Shown piece by piece: positions 57,521-64,000 of a stretch of 64,000 bases of DNA (positions within the stretch are counted from its first letter, which is position 1; each line of letters starts with the position of its first letter). This DNA comes from Grammothele lineata (lineage: Eukaryota > Basidiomycota > Agaricomycetes > Polyporales > Polyporaceae), in NCBI GenBank assembly GCA_002150815.3, contig NDFF03000389.1, positions 1-64,000 on the forward strand. The letters are read 5' to 3'. The notes below the pieces were generated by a model. The model was not told the DNA's origin, ran no database searches, and worked only from the letters and a program-made list of their open reading frames with translations. A program made the translations under genes and the position numbers.

Positions 57521-60500
57521 ATGATCGACACGGCTCCTGACTTCCAGTTGCTCTGCCCGTACAAGCTCACCAACTGGCTCGACTTCCCAGATCCGAGTAT
57601 CGCTGAGCAAAATGTCATCCGCAGCCTCATCCGGGAGCTGGAAAAGGCCTGGAACGATCGTCCACTTTCTGCCCATTCGACAGGACCGCAATGGGAATGC
57701 CGTTTTATGTCGCGTTTGCTTGTCCTGGACGCGTTCTTAGGCCGCTGCAACTATTCCACTCTCCCAGCAACTACGCTTGGAGGTATCTGGATGTTACACT
57801 ACTCAAGGGCGGCAAGAGTCAGCGAGCTCGCCTCTTCAAACATTGAACCCTACGGCCCCAATCATTTCCTCTATAAAACGGCAGTTCCTCTCCCCCGCTT
57901 GCTGGAACGACAATCAGAGACGTTTACAGACCAGAACTTGTGCCGGACGTCGGGGTGGTGGCAGGACTTGGGTTTGTGTAGCACTCCTCCGTTTCACTCT
58001 GCTAGTGGCTGATGAATGAACATGTTTCGTCAGACACTTCCGATCCTGAAGTATTTCTTCGTCCCAGATTGCCCCCGGAGTTTGCAGAGGCGTGGCAAAT
58101 GAGAAACGGTGAGTAATCTCTTCCTTCCGATATTCTACTTACTGAAGGCTTCTACTAGAGACTATCTGGAATTCTCAAGCATTTACGACTCCCATCCCGG
58201 ACTACAGCATTGAGATGGCCATCCGCTACTGTGACGTCGAGACCCTAAAGGAGTGGGAGTTGTCTAACTTAAAGCAACGTATCCCTTCCCGGATAGACGC
58301 TGAGGTGAGTGTTGAAGTATTCATTGCTGCACTCCCATCAATGGATGCTTCGGAATGGGCAGGAAAACGATAGTTCTCGGGGTCAGCTGCGATTCCAAGC
58401 AGATCGGGGACAGCAGAAAGCGAGAGCGACCCTTGCCTCTCCTCCGCTGGACGTGCGATCTATAGCGGGGTCCGGAGCACCTTCTGCCAGATCTCCATGG
58501 GGTGACGCAACCACAGAAATAAATGCCGCTACCGCAAGTGGTACTTACACATCCCTATGCGAAACAGCAAAGAGCAACTCCTTCCGATCCGACGGTGAAA
58601 GTAGGCCGCACAAACGCTGCAGTTCACCTACCGGGGGTCGCACCCTGCCGAGGACGACTGCACAGGACCTCAGCGTAGAAGACGCTGTGGCGGCACTCTC
58701 TAAGCATCTTCTGGGGGGTCAAAAGAGGATTAAACTCAGAAAACTCTGGGCGGAAATGGTAAGGCGCCGTTTTATGCTTCGGCCTAGGATCTAAATCATT
58801 TGTTCCAGCCGCATCGTTGTGCGAACTGCACCTTGTTAGGGTGTCAGTGTTTCATGTCCTTCGCCGCTTTATCGACATGCATGGGGTGCATGATGTCTAA
58901 GAAGGCCTGTTCTCTGAACTTTAAGTCAGGAGAGGGCCGCCGCGGCACCCCGAGCATGGAGGACAACTTTCGTTTGTTCCTATTCATAGCGTGCAGTAAG
59001 CTATGTCCGCGTTTCCATCTTTCCGATGTTCCCACGGATATTCCGGTATGGCCATGGTTTGAGGAGGAGTTTTCGAGTCTCAGAAAGGACGTTCTCCAAC
59101 CTACGGCAGACGAAATCCGCCGCACAAAGAAGTCATCGCCTTTCGCGAAATCCTACCAGGATCTTGTAAACATTGTTCAACCTATGTCCAACGCATTCCA
59201 CGATGACATCCTCGACATGTTACAAGATCTTATTACCGCATACGCCTTCCCAGTTCCTCCCATTTCTACGACAGCATCGATGACATGCGACCCCGTATCC
59301 TCGCCCGTCGCCGTATCCTCGCCCGTCGCCGTATCCTCGCCCGTCGCCGTACCCTCGCCCGTCGACGCGGGAGGGGACGCCAAGGGGCTGGCGGCGGCAA
59401 CCAATGACAAAGAAAGCTCCTCTGGCTCAACGCAGCTGTTCGGGGGTAGTGACAAACTGCATGAGAAGTCTCCCACGTTAGGGCAGATCGCAGGTGATGA
59501 TGACAGTCGCATGATTCTCGATTGCCAGGTCAGCGATCCCCTCCAGACGCCCGTACACTTCCCGAAGACCACCGAACTGATGGCTCTTGCACTGCAGGAT
59601 ATCGAAGAGGCGATCGCGAAATCTTCACCTCCAGCCTTTACTGGGGAGGCCGGTGCGTAATCGAAATCGCGTCCTTTACGCTGATATCATCATTGAAATA
59701 CCGTGACTAAAACCAGAACAATATGGTCGGTCGGCAGATGAGGATCGTTCCTTAGGAGGATCTCCGTTGCAGTCCGGGCCCGGTGCGTAGGACGATTATC
59801 GCCTGGAACAATATCCACCTGATCATGTACCATAGGAATAGTAGGTACATTGCAGATCGTTAAGCAGACTCTCTCCGGGAGTCGACGGCCTTCACAGGAT
59901 ACCCTGCCTCAGCCTCTTGACGCTGTACCGTCCGACTGCCTCTCCCCCGGATCACCTCGCCGCACCTTGCATCTCGTCTCCGCAAACCCCGCAGCGGGCG
60001 TCCCTCATATCTCGAGTCCCATGGCGATATCACCAGCGACACTCCGAAACCCCGCAGAAGACGTTGCTCGTCCCTCTTCTCCAACTTCCCTTGGCATGCC
60101 CCTAGCCGCCAGTAGTAGCCGATCACCAGTCCCTATTCCGGGGATACTGCAGGCCGCTTTTCACGATGCTGGATCGGGTGTGAACAATCAATCGCTACAT
60201 GGCGATAGAATGAAACACTTCCATGAATGGGTACTGGCAAAAAATAATGGTACGACCCCGGGCATAGATGGGTGGCTGACGATGTGGGGAGCTCACAGAC
60301 AGGAGATGTTGCTGATGCTTGACAATGCGGTATCCCCTACCGGCGGTGGCTTCGAGGACCCAACCGATCTCCGCCAAGCCCCTTCAACTTCCTCCCTTCT
60401 CCGCGCCCACGTCTCGCCACCTAGTTATCCCTCTGAGGATTCTGGAAAGTCCCCTGCAAGAGCGACGTTTCACGACCTCCTTTCGGTAGTCTCGGAGCAG

Positions 60501-62107
60501 GTTAATGCCATTAAGCAAAATCAGGCGCATCTGCTGGAAAAAGATAAGCATATGGGGGAGCTTTACTGCCGTATGTACCCGAACCAGAAAGGAGCGAAGC
60601 TCTTGGAGGAAAGATTTACGGCACTGCAAGACACTACGCTACGTCTCGCCAACATCCTCCCAGATGTTCTTGAAGTCATCCGCTCGCTCTCCGACACGAC
60701 TGCGTCGTCCTACCTCCCCTCGACCATCTTCAAGTTCTTGGTCGAACATGGCAGGTCGTGCGATGTTCCGGACATGCACATGCCATACAAGGAAGAGCTT
60801 CGAGGCCTCGCTGAGGAGGATCTAGGACGTATGAAGCGGGTGCGGAACGCGTTGGACTCGATGATAGGCAGTAACGTTTTCATGGCTGAGGAGGTTCGAC
60901 GGGGAATTGTGGAGACGCAACAGATTCTCTCTCATGTCCTAGAGAATGATTGCGAAGACGTTTTGGCTAAGGGACTCGGTGTTCCCGTAGGCGACGCTGG
61001 AAGCCGTCACATTGCCGCCCTACGTGGACTCTTCGGTCCAGCTCCGGCCGACATCCTAGCCTGGTCGGAGATCATCGATGCCAAGTGTCAAATGTCTTCC
61101 CCAACTCCTTATCCCCCTGGTCCAAACAAGGGGAAAGGAAAACAACCCCAGAAAGTACCAACGCCAGAAGACGCAGCTTACACTCTCCTTCATCCTACGC
61201 ATCCCCCGGAACTCACAATCGATTGGATCGTTGAACGTGTGCTGAAGCTGGACAGGGCACGGCTCGCCTCGACGTCAGGCGCTGGAGCATCGTCGACACC
61301 GGTGTATAGAGAGACATCGAGCGGCTTTGATAAGGATACAGTAAGCCATCCGGCATGATGTTTAAATAGACGGACTATTCTATTCACCGCATTCATTTTC
61401 ACTCAAGGCGAAGGGATTTCACGACCGACTGACGGCATTGGAAGAGGCAATATCGCAGCGTTCTCCGCCACGGCCGCCGACCGGCCAAGAGATCATGCAG
61501 TGGCTAACTGTTGCCGGAATCGACATTAGGCAGCTGCCTACGATCGCGCGTGAGCAACCTTCTGTTAGGACAAAAGCAAACGCGCTTACTCTTAACCGCG
61601 AACCACGTAGACGTCGATCCACAAATCCCTGCGGTCACAAGTCCGTCAAATCTGCCATTACCTTTTGCAACTCCACCCTCTATATCAAATACATCGTCCC
61701 ATGCCGCTCGCGTCACTATGGAGCATCAAGGTTTGTGAGTCCTGGAGTCCTCGTTCGGGGCCACAGCTCATTGGAGTCCGCCAGCGATGGATGTTGACGC
61801 CTCGCCCCACGCAAGTACCTGTGACCCATGCACTGTCTTTCTCGAGACGAATGATGTTGCCGAAGATGGGGCCGACACTCCAACTCAATCCTTCGACAGT
61901 GGTAGCATTAGGGAAGACGCTCCCATGTCCAAGCGACGGGCGGGGCAGAGGACAGTCTCACTGTCTGTGGGGTCAGAAGACAAACAAGAGGAGTTTGAAG
62001 CGCAGAGGGCTAAAGAAGGCGTCCCTGGTTCACATCAGATCACCATGCCGACGGAGGCTCCTTCGGTGAAACGTCGGAAGGTGGTATTGCTTGTGAAACA
62101 ACCTTAG
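57521..62107 (+). CDS. Large hypothetical protein with Zn2Cys6-spaced cysteine cluster, 1361 aa
   Basis: Ten exons: 57521-57971, 58034-58108, 58159-58304, 58363-58758, 58809-59652, 59717-59782, 59836-61340, 61408-61549, 61611-61730 and 61767-62107. Every junction keeps phase and the introns are 36-67 nt, which strongly supports one gene. Exon 5 begins with C360-x2-C363-x6-C370-x9-C380-x2-C383-x6-C390, exactly the fungal binuclear zinc cluster spacing, but without the usual basic residues between cysteines. After it come a helical region, an imperfect (SSPVAV)n repeat, a long Ser/Pro-rich linker, a helical domain (about residues 760-1000, with HDLLSVVSEQVNAIKQNQAH) and a C-terminal basic patch (VKRRKVVLL). 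A nuclear or DNA-binding role is possible. It could be two fused genes. The start may lie in an earlier exon, because TTTCAG precedes the ATG. Confidence 0.72.
59295..59366 (+). repeat. 18-bp in-frame minisatellite, four units
   Basis: GTATCCTCGCCCGTCGCC is repeated exactly three times (59295-59348) followed by a fourth unit with two changes. It adds V-S-S-P-V-A repeats to the 1361-aa protein without shifting frame, so copy number may vary between strains. Confidence 0.9.
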
Positions 62108-64000
62108 TGTATTCTCGCATTGTACTCTGTCGGACCCTATTACTTGTAGATTACACATTCGGGCGGCCCATTGAGGCCATGATAGACAATGCGGAGGTTT
62201 CTCATGCATGGCATTGGGTCGACCGTGGTATTGCGATGCTTGACACTGAGGACAGTCCTGGAACGGGGCTACGTGGGGGGCTGGGGCTCGTCCGTGGATT
62301 TGACGAGCTTGAGTTCGTGTACTAGACTTCGAACTCGAAGACGTTGCGGTTGCCCGGGTTAAGAGCGTCGTGCGACCATGTTGGCTTCTCATTACAGATG
62401 GTCACATTGTTCGTTGGACTGAGACGGACGAAATGCATTGGATGATTAGAACAGGTGAGCACGAAGGCGAGCTGTCGTGGTCATGCAGACACATTATATA
62501 CATAGATCACAAGGCGTTGTTACACTGAAAGTGTGTATGCCTGAAGATGAGTGTGGATACTACGAGAGCACGGGCCCTGAGGGGAATGAAGGAGATCGCG
62601 ATCGAGTATTGCGTAGCATGCTTCACAACAAAGTTTAGTCGCATTCCTGTGCCTCCTGTTCATACGCTGGAACCCTGAGCGATCCTCGCAGATCGCGATG
62701 GTGTTCGAGACATGCAACAACTTTTCAGTACACGCTGGCCAGCGCGTCATGAGCATGATCACAGCTGCAAGACGCGCAAGCCGCGGGCGTCGATCCACTT
62801 TACTCCATATGTCTGGTGAAGAGATCTGAGGATGGGAAGGGAAGATGCTCGGTGCTCCGTATCCATTCCAAACAAGCGCAACCATCTCGCCACACCGCCA
62901 GGGGTGCAACGGACTCGCGCGGAGCACTTCCTCGAGCATAACGCGGTCGAGCCCGCGGGGCTCTCAACGCCAATCGACTTCGTGAAGTTCCCAGATGATA
63001 CTGGCGCGTAATGCCACGTCCGTGCGCATATCATCGAGGGTAACGAACATCGTACTCCGCACAGTCGTCTATGCAGGATCGTAGAACGATATGCGGCTCG
63101 CGCTCGCAAACAAGCGGCGCAAGCTCGCCTTGCGCTCGAGCGCCCTACAGAGCACCCAGCACGTTTTAAGTATTCCCTGCATGGGCCTTGATCTCTGGGA
63201 GGTCGTTGTTCCCGTACAGTGCATCGTTCCACACCTCGAGACAAAGGGGGTGCCCGGCGAAAGAAACGTTGACCAAGCGCTGCTTGGCAAATACGCGGAT
63301 GCTGACCCAGTTATGGGCGTACTACGCGGTCGGCTCTGCCTGCATCTGGGCGAGAACAGAAGGCGGGGTAGTACACTGCCGCGATCTTCGGCGTGTCTGG
63401 ATAGCGGGCAACCTCTTGTAACGCCCGCTGCCGGACGAAAGACAACGCGGGAAAGGAAGGGGGATACAGCATGTACCGGAGCGCGGGATGAGGTGAGCGC
63501 AGGTTCTGTCCAAGTAAGCTTAGGCACCGAGGCATCTTCATCTTGGTCCAGCCTTGAAAGGGCCAGCAGCCCGCACAGGACCCTCGATCTTGAGATGTTG
63601 GGTAGAGCGCTCTGCAGCATCCGCAAGAGTTGGAGCGGAGTTCTCGATGATAGGTAGAGAGGCGGACGCGGAGCAGAGCGAGGACGGAAGGAGCATTATA
63701 CTCGGCCGTTTGGAGGGATCATGCGGAGCGCAAGTAGGGATCGTACATCGCGTTCTCGAGAGAGGGGAACGCGGGCCCCACGCGCAGGGAAGGGAAAATG
63801 AGACGGGCTTCCCTGATAGCGTTAACAATCGTGATGTTGTGCTTGTATTGCTAGAAAAGCCAAAACAGCACTGATTAAGCTCGTCGAAGGGTTCCCTGCG
63901 AACATCGAGGGGGTTTCGAGCAGCATATTACGCAGGCGTCGTACGTGGGCGGCAACCACCGGAAGGATCCGGGCGGCCTCTTCAGGTGTCGTATGCCGTT
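62108..64000. other. No firmly supported gene to window end
   Basis: A minus-strand stretch near 63540-63310 is locally protein-like (LRYMLYPPSFPALSFVRQRA, EVARYPDTPKIAAVYYP), and minus-strand frames at about 63830-63700 are similar. They may be exons of a gene continuing past the window, but the frames shift relative to each other and no motif was recognised. Confidence 0.35.

Noticed and set aside
1..64000. CRISPR arrays, tRNA genes and bacterial-type operons
   Set aside because: No spaced direct-repeat array, no T-loop/anticodon arrangement and no closely packed same-strand intronless genes were found; intron structure shows a fungal nuclear genome.

Overview
The window reads as nuclear DNA of a basidiomycete fungus, most likely an Agaricomycete. 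Genes are split by many short introns (about 47-67 nt, GT...AG, often with a CTRAY branch site 10-20 nt before the acceptor). The recognisable proteins are families typical of that group: KDZ transposases with CxC2 zinc clusters, TET/JBP dioxygenases and large lineage-specific hypothetical proteins. The window is repeat-rich accessory DNA. No housekeeping gene, tRNA, rRNA or CRISPR array was seen.

Layout. 1-7.4 kb: mostly non-coding, with a 237-bp MITE (3497-3733, 5-bp target duplication) and the broken 3' end of a LINE with RNase H (5540-6180, minus). 7.4-10.6 kb: a perfect 17-bp palindrome, then an intact two-exon gene of 894 aa. 11-14 kb: a minus-strand reading frame with an internal stop, one copy of a ~690-bp inverted-repeat element, a piece of the MITE, and a pseudogene fragment of the 894-aa gene. 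17.9-26.6 kb: an apparently intact KDZ transposon core with three genes, namely a minus-strand HMG-like/WF-motif protein (919 aa, 6 exons), a divergent TET/JBP dioxygenase (379 aa, 4 exons) and the KDZ transposase (about 1147 aa, 11 exons). 27.6-29.3 kb: a segment bounded by CTCGAG-rich inverted sequence. 29.7-30.5 kb: a small three-exon gene. 30.5-43 kb: decayed repeats, a higher-order tandem repeat and GC-rich simple-sequence DNA. 43.3-47.6 kb: a second KDZ transposase (758 aa, 8 exons, open throughout) with a broken Tet-like 2OG-Fe(II) oxygenase just upstream. 49.4-50.7 kb: a 392-aa gene. 51.5-55 kb: nested repeats, a 1.2-kb inverted-repeat element and the second copy of the ~690-bp element. 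56.3-62.1 kb: a divergent gene pair, one encoding a 1361-aa protein with a Zn2Cys6-spaced cysteine cluster. 62.1-64 kb: nothing firmly assigned.

How it fits together. The main theme is two KDZ-type DNA transposases within 30 kb, each beside a gene with a TET/JBP-type or Tet-like dioxygenase fold. This matches the published link between KDZ transposons, TET/JBP genes and divergent HMG proteins in basidiomycetes. In the first element all three genes stay open across every proposed splice junction, so it may be recently active. In the second the transposase is open but carries changes in conserved motifs, and its neighbouring oxygenase is frameshifted. Exon models come from reading splice sites and phase by eye; family assignments come from remembered motif patterns, not from a search.
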